Positions 45,934-57,750 of a stretch of 64,000 nucleotides of DNA are shown here, one piece after another. The notes under the pieces were generated by a model. The model was not told where the DNA came from and made no database searches. It saw only the letters and a list, made by a program, of their open reading frames with translations. This DNA comes from Hymenopus coronatus (lineage: Eukaryota; Arthropoda; Insecta; Mantodea; Hymenopodidae). The DNA lies in NCBI GenBank assembly GCA_030762935.1, contig CM060888.1, positions 116,137,468-116,201,467 on the forward strand, in the 5' to 3' direction. Position 1 is the stretch's first letter. Each line of letters opens with the position of its first letter. The translations under genes and the position numbers were made by a program.

Positions 45934-48044
45934 CTACAAAGATAATCATGCCATTGTTTCCTCTAATGCTCTGTTATAACTGAAGTGGTTGATATAATTA
46001 GTTCGTCCTTGATGTCGCGTTTCTCTTATCGTCCAGAAGTGAGTATCCTACCTTAGGTCTTAATAATTTAATTTCTGCTGTTTTAACATTTCTTATTTGT
46101 TATTTCTTGCCTCTTTTGTTTTTTGTTAACGCTCAGTTCTTAACATTATATTATAGGGCCATCATCTTGTTAAAATTTTAGAATAGTGTCTATACCAACT
46201 TTATTTAATAATGCTCTTTTATAGTTTCATTTATCTTTATAAACTTATTTAGTTTATTTTATAAATGATTATTTCTTCAATTTGAGATTTAACATTCCAA
46301 GCAAAGAAACTGGAGACCACTACTTAAATTTATTTTACTGGCTACTACTAGCTTTATTCTTTTAAGCATTTTGCCTTCGAAACCCATCACTTTAATTTTT
46401 CTGCAGATGTTTTTAAATTACAGTTTTGTGATTTCATTTAATTTAAAATTTGTTTTCTGTAAATTTACTGTCCCAAATCTATGATTTATTTCTAATAATT
46501 GGAGCTGTATTTGGTGAAGTATGTGGTAGTTTTCTTTTATGTGTTTTTAGAGACAGTATAAAAGTTTTGAAAGAAATCGTATAAACTTACATAATTCATC
46601 ATGGGAAAAAGTATGCGAGAAAACGAGGATTCAAGTTGAGTATGCCTATTAATAAACATGTGTCTCTCCATTTATAGCTTCAGTTATGTGGTGGTTAAAG
46701 TGCGCCAAGCGGACGAAAACTTACACCGTTTATTAAATTTTGAATTGATATTATCCTTTTATGAAAAAAAATAATGTTCTATTTTTTCTCAATTTTTGTC
46801 AAATTTTACAGATGCATCACCATAAGTTAAAACAATTTCACATCAACGCGAAAGTATCAAACTGCAGACATTGGGGTTCTAAATTCTTAAGCATAACTAT
46901 ATGACTTATTTGGAGACATGGTTTGTTGAGATATTTTACGTTCTATTATTACTCTATTTCTCTTGATATTGTGATTTCACAGAAAATATATCTTTTGAGG
47001 CTGCCTGAAAAAAAATGTTATAAAAAGGACCATGTGAGTGTGTGTTTATGTGTGTGCGTGCCTGTGTGCCTGTGATGAGCATAACTTAAATACGAAAGGT
47101 CATCTAAATAGCACACAAGATTTAAAGAACAAATCTCTCAATTCTCTTTACATGCACCTTTTTTCAATTCTTTTTCTGGAAATGGATGTAACGACCTTTA
47201 TTCAAATACTATTTATGATATTTTTAAAACAAATTTATTGCATATCTTGAATTTCCTGAGAAGTACTGTTTATTTAGAAACACTTTGGTATAATATACAG
47301 ACACATTTTATCTGAAAAAATATAGATGTCGTTAAAAGCGCAGTTAGGCCCTTTTCCCATTTTTCTTTGCGAAGTTAACCATTTCCGAGATATTATTGGC
47401 TTCATATTGCCATTATTTATATTTTCCTCAAGTGGGAAGTCGTTATTCACTTGTTCTCATCCTGTAAAGGTAACAGTAATTTAATATCATCAAATAGCGA
47501 CCGGCTCATAAAAGGATTGAAAACGCTTTAGCCTAGCTAGCGGATGCCTATATTCCTGTTAGGCCTGCTAGGAATCACCAAATAAAGTCATTTCAGATAA
47601 TGGCTATCTTGATTAGCATGAAGTAGATAGAAGAATATATTTTACAAGGTATTATTAAGGAATGTGAATATAAAGGATTGTGAATGTGACATCCGACTAT
47701 TTTATTTATTATTTTTTTTACTCAGAATCACGTGACTGTTCTAGAATCATGATGACCGTGATAGGACAAAAGGTTACCAGAACAATTAACATTCCCTTGG
47801 AATTCCCAAGTTTTTATCATATAAAAGATTAGGCTAAAATTTCTCAGGTGTTTTTTGCCGAGAAGTTAATCCTCTGTGATTATCACATCACTTTATTTAC
47901 TGTCAGTATGTCAGGACGAACAATGACTGGCCACTTGTGCAGCAACCTGAAATATTATGAGGGCCGCAAAACCTAATATCGTAAATATTAACCTTGAATT
48001 TTACGGTTTAATCTCCTGCTGGAGTACTCAAGTAATAACTTAAC
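45934..48044 (-). other. Putative intron between candidate exons A and B
   Basis: Begins with GTTAAGT at 48044 and ends with CTTTGTAG at 45934 (minus strand). Contains one old Hpe copy (46925-47705); the rest is AT-rich without recognised features. Existence depends on the two exons being real. Confidence 0.4.
46925..47705 (-). mobile_element. Hpe element, old diverged copy
   Basis: Reverse orientation, with the CA block read as GTGTGTTTATGTGTGTGCGT (about 47039-47058), CATAACTTAAATACGAAAGG, CGAGATATTATTGGCTTC and the family end near 47660-47705. The hairpin is unrecognisable. Confidence 0.6.
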
Positions 48045-48240
48045 GTTTTTGTAGCATCCCATTCGTCTGGATGATATCTTACTACAAACCTGTCATGTTC
48101 TAAACGACTTTCTTCTGCAACAAACATTTCACTAAAGCGATCGCAAGCAGGAAATGAGGGTAATGATCTGCAAACAAGTCTTGAAAACGTAATCTCTGTG
48201 TGGTCTCGAATTTCCTTGTTGAACAACATATAGTTAGCAT
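48045..48240 (-). CDS. Candidate host exon A, protein not recognised
   Basis: 196-nt exon-like frame on the minus strand between an acceptor (TATGTTCTTTATAG before 48240) and a donor (AAAAAC|GTTAAGT after 48045). It would start in phase 1 and end two bases into a codon (2 + 64 codons + 2). The encoded residues include NKEIRDHTEITFSRLVC, FPACDRFSEMFVAEESRLEH and DRFVVRYHPDEWDATK, a mixed globular-looking composition unlike the low-complexity frames elsewhere. No stop occurs in the exon frame. Joined to exon B the codon at the junction is ACG (Thr). I cannot assign a domain. Further exons upstream (above 48241) and downstream (below 45726) were not found and may lie outside the window. Confidence 0.5.
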
Positions 48241-48892
48241 CTATAAAGAACATATTTTAATGGGTGGTGCTGGAAAACTTTGGCCATGCTGTCTTTAGCA
48301 TTGCTTTTGTAGCGCAAAACATCATTTCTGAGATTTTATGACCTACTGCAGTAAATGGATCGTATGCAAAAGGAAGCTACAAGTTTACTTGTCTAACGAT
48401 AAACTGATAACTGAAGGGCTTGAGGATCAAGCACTCTTGGGAAATGACTTCCTTTCAAAACATGTGTAATTTACTCTGGTTTTAACCAGAAGTTACAACC
48501 TATTGTTCTTACGTTGAAAAACAGAGTGTTTACCTCGAAAACATTAACTTAAGGAGATTGAAAGATAGAGTATTGTATATTTCTTCTCCAGCACGCCAAA
48601 GTATCATAATTTATGTAGGTATCTTAAGTGATTTGTACGACTGGCGTACTATATTGATTCCCCCTCCCGATCGATAACACTTTACTATGTTGTAAATGAC
48701 ATATGTTGGCTAGCATTTGTTCAAGTTCCCAGCCAAAGAACTCCACGTGCATCAATATATTATAAGCGTATAAGGAAGTAGGTGATCAAGGAATAAGGTG
48801 TTGAACACAAAGAGATCTGTGACAGTGTTTGGACAGTATTAACCATCAGAGAAAATCATGGACAAGTGAACGAAGAAAAAAAATCCTTCTCG
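48241..48892. other. Spacer or intron upstream of exon A
   Basis: AT-rich; no repeat of the window and no exon-like frame that I can support. Confidence 0.3.
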
Positions 48893-49142
48893 CCCGCAGG
48901 AATTTGTCAAATGCTGTCTATACAAGTAAAGGAACTTCAGTCACATAGCAACCAGCTTTTGACTATCACTTTAACCTATGGTACACCCTTATTTCGCTTC
49001 TACTTACAATGAAGCACATAATGAGACCCTTTCTGCTATTTTATCTCGATTAGCATGAAGTAAATAGAAGCATAAGCTTTTTAACAATAATGTGTTGCAA
49101 AGATGTAGAAAAAGTCATGTGAATGGAACACATCCGATTTTT
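48893..49142 (-). mobile_element. Hpe 5'-end fragment
   Basis: Last 250 bp of a reverse copy: GGAATTTGTCAAATGCTGTC, CACATAGCAACCAGCTTTTG, ending GTGAATGGAACACATCCGAT plus T run. Well conserved, so the truncation is not simply age. Confidence 0.8.
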
Positions 49143-50149
49143 TTAAAAAGCGACAGTCCCATGTCAGTAGTAACATTTGGAAGTACTTCAGAGTCTTCAC
49201 TTTATGAATCTGTTAATTTTGGTTTACAGTTCGAGTCACATACTGAGTCATAGCAGCCATTTCCTGAAATGGTTAAACGGGACATGTTTGAATAATGCAA
49301 TGGTCAACTAAAACAAAAGCTACACGATTAGAGGTGATGCAACCTGATGACTAAAACTTGATCTATTTAAGAGATATAATAAAATTAACATACATTTCTC
49401 TTGATATAGGTCTTAATGGAAGAAATTGCATTCGACAAAAATACAACACCATACACTTACCAAAACTCGCGACATGACCGGGTACGTCACCAAAACTAGT
49501 ATCATTTAGTATCTTCTCAACAGAAGCGTGTTGCTATAGTTAGCATTATATGCACCAATATGGAAATGGAGAGTTACAATCCTCAACATTTTCTGAAACA
49601 TCAATCAAACGATATACAGAATATTGATAGAAAGAGTAGATAACAACTGTAATGGTAGTAAAAAAAAATGTAAAAATTTTTCTGAAGCTCCTATGTTAGA
49701 AACAGATTAGTTTAAACAACCCAGTGTTTCAGAATAAATAACGTATTTCATATTCATTTCAGAAGGTAAACTACTTTTATAACTTTTTCACTTTCTATAG
49801 AACTAATGCTACATTAGGTTCGTGACGAATGTATCACTAGAATATATTATGTAAATACATAACTAAAACGAAAAGTCATGCTTCTGTTGAGTTTCATATT
49901 ACCTTAGAAATAGTGTAATAGTTATTGAGGTATAGGCTGTATTTCAGGAACAAAATCAATACAATAAAAAGTCAAAGTACAGAACAAAGAATTGTTTTAA
50001 GCATCACTTTATTATATACTTCTTGTATTCATTTTGTTATCACAGGCATTAGAAGAACACCAGTGAGAAAACAGCACAACCACACTGTTACGCTTTAATT
50101 GCATAGTAAATGTTTTCAGTGATTGCTTTTGAAAATGGGAAAGACGAAT
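49143..50149. other. AT-rich spacer, no gene recognised
   Basis: No open frame over 60 codons and no recurring repeat. Confidence 0.4.
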
Positions 50150-50312
50150 TAATTGTTTTATTCACCCCAGCTGTGTGCAGGACAGAATTGGAGAGGTTGA
50201 GTCAGACTGAAAAATTCAATGCCATAGCCGGGATTTGAACCACGGATCTCCTTGTCTCCGTCCAGTTGCTCTGACCATTGAGCTACCATGGCAACATGCC
50301 GGCAGGGCAGGA
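50150..50312 (-). mobile_element. SINE-2, single minus-strand copy
   Basis: Reads TCAGACTGAAAAATTCAATG, CCGGGATTTGAACCACGGAT (B box) and GAGCTACCATGGCAACATGC (A-box end). Complete core, followed directly by an Hpe start. Confidence 0.8.
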
Positions 50313-50560
50313 AAAAATCTGATATGTTCCATTCACATAACTTTCTCTATATCCCCGTAACAAATGATTGTTAGAAAGTATATTCTTCTGTCTACTTTAT
50401 GATAATCGAGATAAACATTACCAGAAATTGCCTTAATTAGGTACTTTCTTTCTTCTAGGAGTGAAATTAAGGAATACACTAGACTAAACGATATTCAAAT
50501 CTTTTAAAATCTGGTTGTCATGTTGTTGAAATCCGTTTCTATGCATAGCCAGGAGTTTAG
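50313..50560 (+). mobile_element. Hpe 5' fragment
   Basis: AAAAAATCTGATATGTTCCA start and subterminal ACTTTCTCTATA, reading as far as GAAATCCGTTTCTATGCATA. The rest is absent. Confidence 0.8.
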
Positions 50561-51971
50561 AAATTTCTCTCTCACTAGTTGCTTTGTACTAAAAGTAAGA
50601 AAACCCAGTTTTAAGTTATCCATTAAGTTTGGCGGGATAAATGAGAATGATCCTCACTTTTCCTTTATTAGCCTGTTGTCACTTCTAAAGAAATGCCTAC
50701 ATCTGTCCCATCTATGTCTTTTTTATTGCATAGCGTGTTTTTCCTCTGCTACAAATTAGAAATAAACTATGCCAATTAATTCCAGGCTAATTGAAACAAA
50801 ATGAAAGTCGTATAAATATTTAACTTGTATTAAAGACATTTTAAGGATGTAATATTGCTTTCATTGATTCCCGACAAAGAAAAAGTGTTTATGTACCTAC
50901 TTGTTTTCTGTTTTTATCAAAATGCGTAATTAAACTTTTATTTACTTAACTAAACCTTTAAAAGAAAAGTTTTAATTCTAAATAAAAAAGCAAAAAGAAG
51001 TGTTTTTTGTTATTTTGTAATGTATTTCTTTAGATAAAAAATAATGATTTAATTATTGCAAGTATATTAATTGTATTTATTTTATTAGTTGGAGGCTACT
51101 GTGCTATGTTTTTCAACTAGAAACCCCTGATAAAAATTAAGTCATACATCTAACCATAACATTTATATGATAAATTACTTTAAAAATGTATATAAATGAG
51201 ATATAGAGGTTAATACATAACTTTTGTTCCAATGGTTTTTAGTGTTAATGTAGGCTTAGAACTTTCGTCAATTAAATAAAAAGTTCGAGTGGAAGGTAAA
51301 GTCATAAAAACTAATTGCAATTTTATTTTTTATTCCTTTAACTATTACAAACTCTGGGGGATATAGATAGTTACGGGTATTTGAATATATCATATCACTA
51401 ATTCTCTTACTAAGAATATTTCTGTGTAATAATACATAATTGCATCACATTTAATCTTAAATTATGAGCCTAATTGAAAAGTTCAGGCACTTTGCAATTA
51501 TTTTTTCTGCATGATTCATAAGTAAATCCTTTGTACATAAACCTCTTTAAGTTTTGTGCGAGCTGGCAGAGAACTAACCTGGATGTGGAATTTGACAGGA
51601 AAATGGGTAGACTATCATATGTTTAGAAAACGTGTAATTTATTGTACTGCCTGGATAGCACATTACAATTTGACATTTGCATAACATGAATAGCTTTATT
51701 CCTACATTTCTAACAAGCAATTTTTGCAAAACTATATCAACTGTAGCTGTTGCTACATATGCCAACGAATGGTTGTCATTCACTGGACTTCTATCAGGAA
51801 ACCATTTCAGATGGTTTTTCATCATTTAACACGATCAGTCTCTGCAGTCTTTCTTGAAGCATCATTTGTAGACACAAATAGGCACAACTTATTTCAAGCT
51901 TTGCACACATCTTCTTCACAATTGCAAAAATACTTGGAACTCCAACTTTCCCTTGTGAGTATCGTTGAGGT
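50561..51971. other. AT-rich spacer with an unplaced coding-like patch
   Basis: AT-rich until about 51570. At 51575-51970 frames on both strands are open: 51574-51825 (-), and 51724-51972 (+), which continues into the Hpe copy. On the minus strand another frame near 51960-51850 reads VGVPSIFAIVKKMCAKLEIS. I cannot say which, if any, is a decayed gene. Confidence 0.3.
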
Positions 51972-52848
51972 AAAAAATCTCATGTGTTTCATTCACATGA
52001 CTTTCTCTACATCGCTGTAACAGACTATTCTTCTATGTACTTTATGATAATCGAGATAAACATTAGCAGAAATTGTCTTAATTACTTGCTTCCTTGTACG
52101 TAAAAGGAAAAATAAGGGAAAACCTAGGCTAGAACGATAGTCCAAATTTTTAAAAGCTGGTAAACATGTGGTTGAAATTCGTTTCTATGTGCGGCCAAGA
52201 GTGTACAACTTTCCGCGTGAGAAAAGTTTATTTTGAATCTGAAATGAATAACTAGGAATATCTCAGAAATGGTCAATTCTACGAAGATAACCTATATCAC
52301 ATAAATTGAGTGTTTTAACGTGATCTACATTTTTTACGCTAAGTTTTTGTCTATCTCTTACGGTTTATCAGTTACGCAAAATTCAGCAAAATTCATTCAG
52401 AATAAAGTGGTCTTTAGAGGCTGTTCCCAGAAAATTCAAGATATACATTTTATTTGCCATATTAATAGCTTTAATATACGGTATTTAAATCAAAAACGTT
52501 AGAGCCATATGTCACAAAATCAAAACTTTCGAATATTTTTCCATGTAAAGGGTAGTTTGGGGTGGGGGACTTTTCTCAAAAATCTTCATGTCGCATCCCT
52601 GGTAGATACTAAACTTAAGTACCAAGTTTGGTGTTTTACCGACTTTTCGTTTTTGAGTTAAAGTGTTCACAGACTTACACGCACACACACACATACACAG
52701 ACCTTATTCCATACATGTTTTTTTTTTGGATACAAGAGAACCTAAAATGTGTATTTCCGATGAAATCTCAATATCAAATTTTTGGGTGGACCGCAATACT
52801 TTCTCTATACACTAAGTACATAGTACGTGTAGAGAAAGTAATAAAAAT
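51972..52848 (+). mobile_element. Hpe hairpin element, full length
   Basis: About 877 bp with a good 5' end (CATTCACATGACTTTCTCTA), CA block (about 52677-52699), and a 3' hairpin with ACTAAGTACATAGT, then GTGTAGAGAAAGT. Reaches an ATAAAAAT border. Confidence 0.9.
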
Positions 52849-53321
52849 ACAGAGACGCAACGTGTCCAGTAGAATATTGGCAATTTCATTAGTGTTTAAA
52901 TATTTTGTGGGCGATTTTTAAAGTATTCTCGCAGGAGGAAATCGCATATCGTAAAGTTTGAGGATCTTGTTGGGTAGGTGTTATTACCTTTAATAGAGAT
53001 GATATTATTGGTAAAAGTTCCCCACAATGTGACTAGTGGATTCATCTAGTTGAAACGAGGAAACATAAGGAAACCGTGTGATTTCATTAGTAAGAAAGCT
53101 CCAATCATGTTCATGCATCTGGCTGTTGTCACGATGTAGTTTCTTGCTCATCATGCTCTAGAACAGAAAGGACCAATCATCTCAGAAGATGTTAGGGCAT
53201 GCTAAACGGTTACTTTCTCACTGAGTGCTATGGTTTCTATATAAGAAGTTTATTTATAGGCTAATGACTAAATTTCTTTGTGTTTATAAAACCAAACCGT
53301 TAAAACTGTGGGTGACAAGCG
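52849..53321. other. Spacer, no gene recognised
   Basis: Lies between an Hpe copy and the Mutator-like relic. No recurring repeat seen. Confidence 0.35.
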
Positions 53322-54330
53322 ACTGCCTCCGCGGTCAATGTTTTTCCTCGATTCCCTCCAAAGCAGTAATTGTAAACACACCGATTCCCTCCGCGCCGAA
53401 AAGATACTTCTGGAATTAAATATTCCGATTCCCTCCTGCACGTCGACTTTGTCCTGAGTTTTGTGTTTGTAATACCTACTACCCAAGTCGATAGCAAGGA
53501 TATCAATCGATTCGGTTGCCTACTATGTCTTTAGCCTTGTAGTAGGCCTATTCATGCAATATTGCAGTGCCCTGGAGTATAGGCAGGTGTGTGTGTAAAC
53601 TGTGGCAAACTTGGAAAAAACCTTAACTGGAAGGGGCAAATAATTGATTCTACTAGGGAACTATAAATTTAGCTAGGTTTGCGACCTACATATAAAGACT
53701 ATAACTCTGATATTGCTAAATTTTTATGTCGCAAATGCCTAACGGTGAAAAGTGAGAGAATTCTGTGATTATCTAATAGACAATTTCATCGATAAAGATG
53801 CCCCTTTCCAACCAATTCTATGGGCTAAAAAAAGTACTACTGTACTTCGAACGACGAACCGCGTGTGAAAGTTGCCACGCAACATTCAACAATTGCTTTT
53901 ACAATTCACACTCCAACACATTTGTGTTTTTAGATGTTTCATCCAAAGTACAGACAGATAGCAAAGTGAAAGTAAATTTTTCTGCTATCCAGGCAGAAGG
54001 AACTATTTAGAGAATAAATTTAAACAATTACATAATTCTCAGATCAGTCCATCGCAATTTTGCACTGTCATGTCTTACAAAGTACTTCCGAAAATTGATT
54101 AATGAAAATGATTTTATAACACAAAAAGGGGTGCTGATTGGTTATTTCGGTTAATATCCTTAACAGTCCGAAGTCTGTGTAAAGTGTGATGGAAAATCGT
54201 GCGGTTTAGCCATGGAGGGAATTGGAATACACTTTACTTGAATAATAGAAAATTGGGAGGGAAAATAACAGTACCTTTTTTTGCGAGGTAATCATAACCG
54301 TATTTTCGGGAGGGAATCGGTCAGACACGA
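53322..54330 (+). mobile_element. Mutator-like DNA transposon relic with subterminal repeats
   Basis: Three CGATTCCCTCC-type motifs on the left (53349-53359, 53381-53392, 53425-53436) face three inverted GGAGGGAA-type motifs on the right (54214-54225, about 54257-54267, 54309-54320). Between them lies a decayed transposase C-terminal piece. Arrays of short inverted subterminal motifs are usual in DNA transposons. CGGTCA occurs just outside both ends (about 53332 and 54318), which might be part of a target duplication but is too short to prove the borders. Confidence 0.6.
53758..54010 (+). pseudogene. Mutator-like transposase C-terminal relic
   Basis: The frame from 53758 reads YLIDNFIDKDAPFQPILWAK and ends RTTNR. 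After a one-base shift the frame ending at 54010 reads ACESCHATFNNCFYNSHSN, then TFVFLDVSSKVQTDSKVKVN. The pattern TN-x-(A/V)-ES-x-H-x2-FN-x3-Y-x2-H(P)-x-(I/T)-F-x-F is that of the C-terminus of MULE-type transposases, where an NN-x-V-E-x-x-H motif follows the catalytic domain. The frameshift near 53860-53870 and a missing catalytic region make it dead. Assignment is by motif only. Confidence 0.55.
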
Positions 54331-54596
54331 AAGCTCTGTTACTTTATACATCCATAATTTGTACATAAATTTGTCTTCATTCTAGTAATTTAACATATAT
54401 CACGAGATAAAATCGCAAGGACTTTTAGGTTATGCACTACCTGAAGCTTATAGGGATGAAAATGATGATGTAGGTTTAGATAATGGGGGGTTCGAAGGAG
54501 CCTTGTTGACCTCCTGTACGTCAGCCTAAAAGGCTTATTGTACTAACAAATAGACCTAAGTGTAATATTCTTCTTCTTACGATTGGTTATCTTCTT

Positions 54597-55384
54597 TCTA
54601 CTTTCTCTACACGTACCATGCACATAGTATATAGAGCAGATATGCATTTGATACCGAGATTATACCGGAATACATGTTTTGAGACTCCCTGAATCCAAAA
54701 AAAAAAATGTTTAGAAGCACGTCCGTGTGTGTGTTTGTGTGTGTGCCTGTGGGCAGCATAGCTCAAAAACGTAAAGCCGGTTAGATACCAAACTTGGTAT
54801 TTAAGTTGAGTATCTTCCAAGGATGAGAAACAAAGATATACAACATAATCTCTCCCCCACTCCCAACTACCCTTTACATAGTATAATTTTCTAAAATTCT
54901 GATTTTATCAAAAATTGCTCTAATTTTGTTTAAATATTGTTCATTAAATATAGTTATGTGACATAAGATGTATATTTTGAATTTTCTGGCAATAGTCCTG
55001 AAAACGTCTTTATTCTGGATGAATTTATCGAGATTTTGCATAATTGACAAACGGTAAGAGATAGTCAAAAACTTACCACACAGAAAATGTATACATCAAT
55101 AAAATACACAATTTATGTTATATACAGTTTTTCGTAAGAGTTAAACGTTTTTGAGGTATTCCTTGTTATTGATTTCAGTTTCGAAATACTTATACGTTTC
55201 TCATTCGAAAACTTGTCAACTCCTGGCTATACAAACAAACGAACTTCAATCAAAGAGCAACCAGTTTTTAAAAGATTAGTTTTAGTCAATGGTACTCCCC
55301 TTATTTCCCTTCTACTTACAAGGAATCATGTAATTGCAGAGAAATAGAGAAAGTCATATGAATGGAACACATAAGATTTTTTAC
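54597..55384 (-). mobile_element. Hpe element, first of a head-to-tail chain
   Basis: Starts TACTTTCTCTACACGTACCA with the palindrome arm CATGCACATAGTATATAGAG, CA block read as GTGTGTGTTTGTGTGTGTGC, and ends GAATGGAACACATAAGATTT. The closing T run is shared with the start of the next copy. Confidence 0.85.
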
Positions 55385-57750
55385 TTTCTCTACTCTACTA
55401 TGTACACAGTGTATAGAGGAAGCATTGTATTCCCCCAAAACTTTGATACCGAGATATCACTGGAAATACATGTTTTGAGGTCTCCTGAGTCCAAAAAGGC
55501 ATTTTAGCAAAAGGCCTGTCTGTGTGTGTGTCTGAAAAACTAAAAGACCGTCTAATACCAAACTTGGCATTTAAGTTTATCTTCCAAGGATGCGTCACGA
55601 AGATTTTCAAGAAAAATCTCTGCACCCGAAACTATCTTCACATGGAAAATTTTGAAAATTTTGTTTTCCTCAAAGTTAGCTCTAACGATTTTGATTGGGA
55701 TAGCTTATTTTATACATACTTACACCATAAATAAAGTGTATATCTTGAATTTTCCGGGAATAGCTTCTGAAGACCTGTCCGTTCTGGATACATTTTTCTG
55801 AATTTTGCATAACTGCTAAACTATAAGAAACTGACAAAAAAACCTTCTTTTTCTTCTTCTAGGCATACGACCTGTTTAATCCAGGAATTGAGAGTCTTTC
55901 TATCTCCTCCTCGGTCTCCCAGGGGATCTTCTGCCTCCAGATAGTAAATTATCCTTGCTATTGTCAGATATCATTCGTGCTACATGGTTATTCCATTCAG
56001 TTCTTCTTCTATCTACCCATTCATAGATTGCTTGAATATTTAGTTGATCCCTAATTTCTTCATCTCTAATTATCCCTTCTAGTTTTCTTTGCTATCCTTC
56101 GTAGGATATTCATTTCATTTGTCTCCAGGATCTGTCTTGTTTTACTCGTTTCTGGTCGTTTCTTGCAAGCATAGGTAGATATTGGTCGTTTTACTATTTT
56201 ATAGACTGTTATCTTAGTGTCCTTACTTAAGTATTAATTTCTCCATATTACATCACTCATACAGCCTGCTAGTTTTGCTGCTTTCTTAGCTTGGCATGTC
56301 ACGTCGTTATTTAAGTCTCCCCAGCTAGTTAATTCAATTGCCACGTACTTTATTACCATTTCTTGTTCTATTATTTTTTTTATTTCCAGTTTACATCTTA
56401 CAGGTTGTTTACTTATTGTTATGACTTCAGTTTTTGACCATGAAGTTCTCATATTATATTTTTGACAGTCAAGATAGAATCTACATAAATCTTTGTAAAG
56501 CATCTTCCGTATTGGCCAGTATTACATCATCTGCGTAGCATACAACGTTGAGATTGTTATAGTCCATTCCAGAGCCCTTCATAGATTTAACAACCTTTAC
56601 AATTTCATTCATAGCCAAACTAAATTACAAAGGACTGAGAAAGTATCCTAGCCGGATTCCTCTTTTCGTTTGAATTGAATGTGTTATTTTTCCTTCTATT
56701 CTTATTTTGCTAAAATTTCGAGTAAAAATATCATTAATTAATAAAATCAATACATCAGAAGATTGTTTCTTTCTAAAATGTTTAAAATATCTATAAGCTC
56801 TATCCAGTCAAATGCCTTTTCGAGGTCAATAAAATACATAAAACATATGCAATAGACTTCTCTATAGCCCGTTTGATTGTAAAAATAGCGTCAGTACAAG
56901 ATCTTCCTCGCATGTTGGAGATTAATAATCTTAATTAATTTTTGGTGTATTAATTTGGTTGTAATTTTTACCGGGTGCTGAGTAAATTTATTGGTCTGTA
57001 GTTATCTGGTTTATGTTTTTCATCCTTTTTAAAAATTGGCATCTCAATACTTGTTTTCCATTCTTCTGGTATAATACTATTCTGGAATATTAATTGTATT
57101 AATTTTGTTATATCTGATATAAGTTCATCGCTTCTATATTTTATCTTCTCATTTGTTATACAATCATCTCCTGGATATTTTTTATTTTTTAATGTCATTA
57201 TACTTGTAATAACTTCTTGACCAGACTCTTTAGCTGAAGTGGAAGCAATTGGTCTCTAATATAATGCCTACCAATAGCTGACCCACCAAGCCACTTGAGG
57301 TGCCATTTGATTCAAGCTCAAAGTACCAGAAAAAAAAAGACAAAAGACCTACCACATAAAATGTAGATCTCCTAAAATTACACAATTTATGGCATGTGAA
57401 TGTTTGTTGTAGAATTGGCCGTTTCTAAGATATTCCTGGTTGTTGGTTTCAATTTCAAAATAATTATGCTTTTCTCAAGCAAGTGTCCGTTTTTCTTTTG
57501 TTCTACTCCTGGCCAAGCAAAGAAGCGAATTTTAATAACAATCGCATAACGATAGCTTTTAAAGCATTTGACTATCGCTTTAGTACAGCCCAGTCCTTTA
57601 ATTCCCTACTCTTATAAGGGACTAAGTAATAGGTACATTCTGCTGATGCTTATCTCAATTAACATGGTGTAGAAATACAAATAATCCTTTTTAAGTAGTT
57701 TGTAGAACAGTTAGAGAAAGTCATATGAGAGTAACACATCACATGTTTAC
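55379..57750 (-). mobile_element. Hpe element, second of chain, split by a LINE
   Basis: Hairpin at 55382-55430 (TACTATGTACACAGTGTATA). The left part runs to 55844, and the right part resumes at about 57339 with ACAAAAGACCTACCACATAA and ends near 57745 at AGTAACACATCACATGTTTA. The interruption is the LINE at 55845-57338. Confidence 0.8.
55845..57338 (-). mobile_element. LINE, 5'-truncated, RTE-like reverse transcriptase, dead
   Basis: Minus-strand non-LTR retrotransposon inserted in an Hpe copy, with near-identical GACAAAA(A)ACC/GACAAAAGACC at 55833-55844 and 57339-57349 as the likely target duplication. From 5' to 3': a block with PGDDCITNEKIKYRSDELIS and IPEEWKTSIEMPIFKKDEKH plus NYRPINLLS (57198-56968), the catalytic FIDLEKAFD at 56833-56807, and YADD at 56537-56526 within NLNVVCYADDVILANTE, then the thumb region SKTEVITIS and NDVTCQAKKAAKLAG (56503-56234). 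Several stops and frame changes intervene. The 3' end is CT-rich on the plus strand. The endonuclease domain is missing. The clade (RTE-like) is my best guess. Confidence 0.8.
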
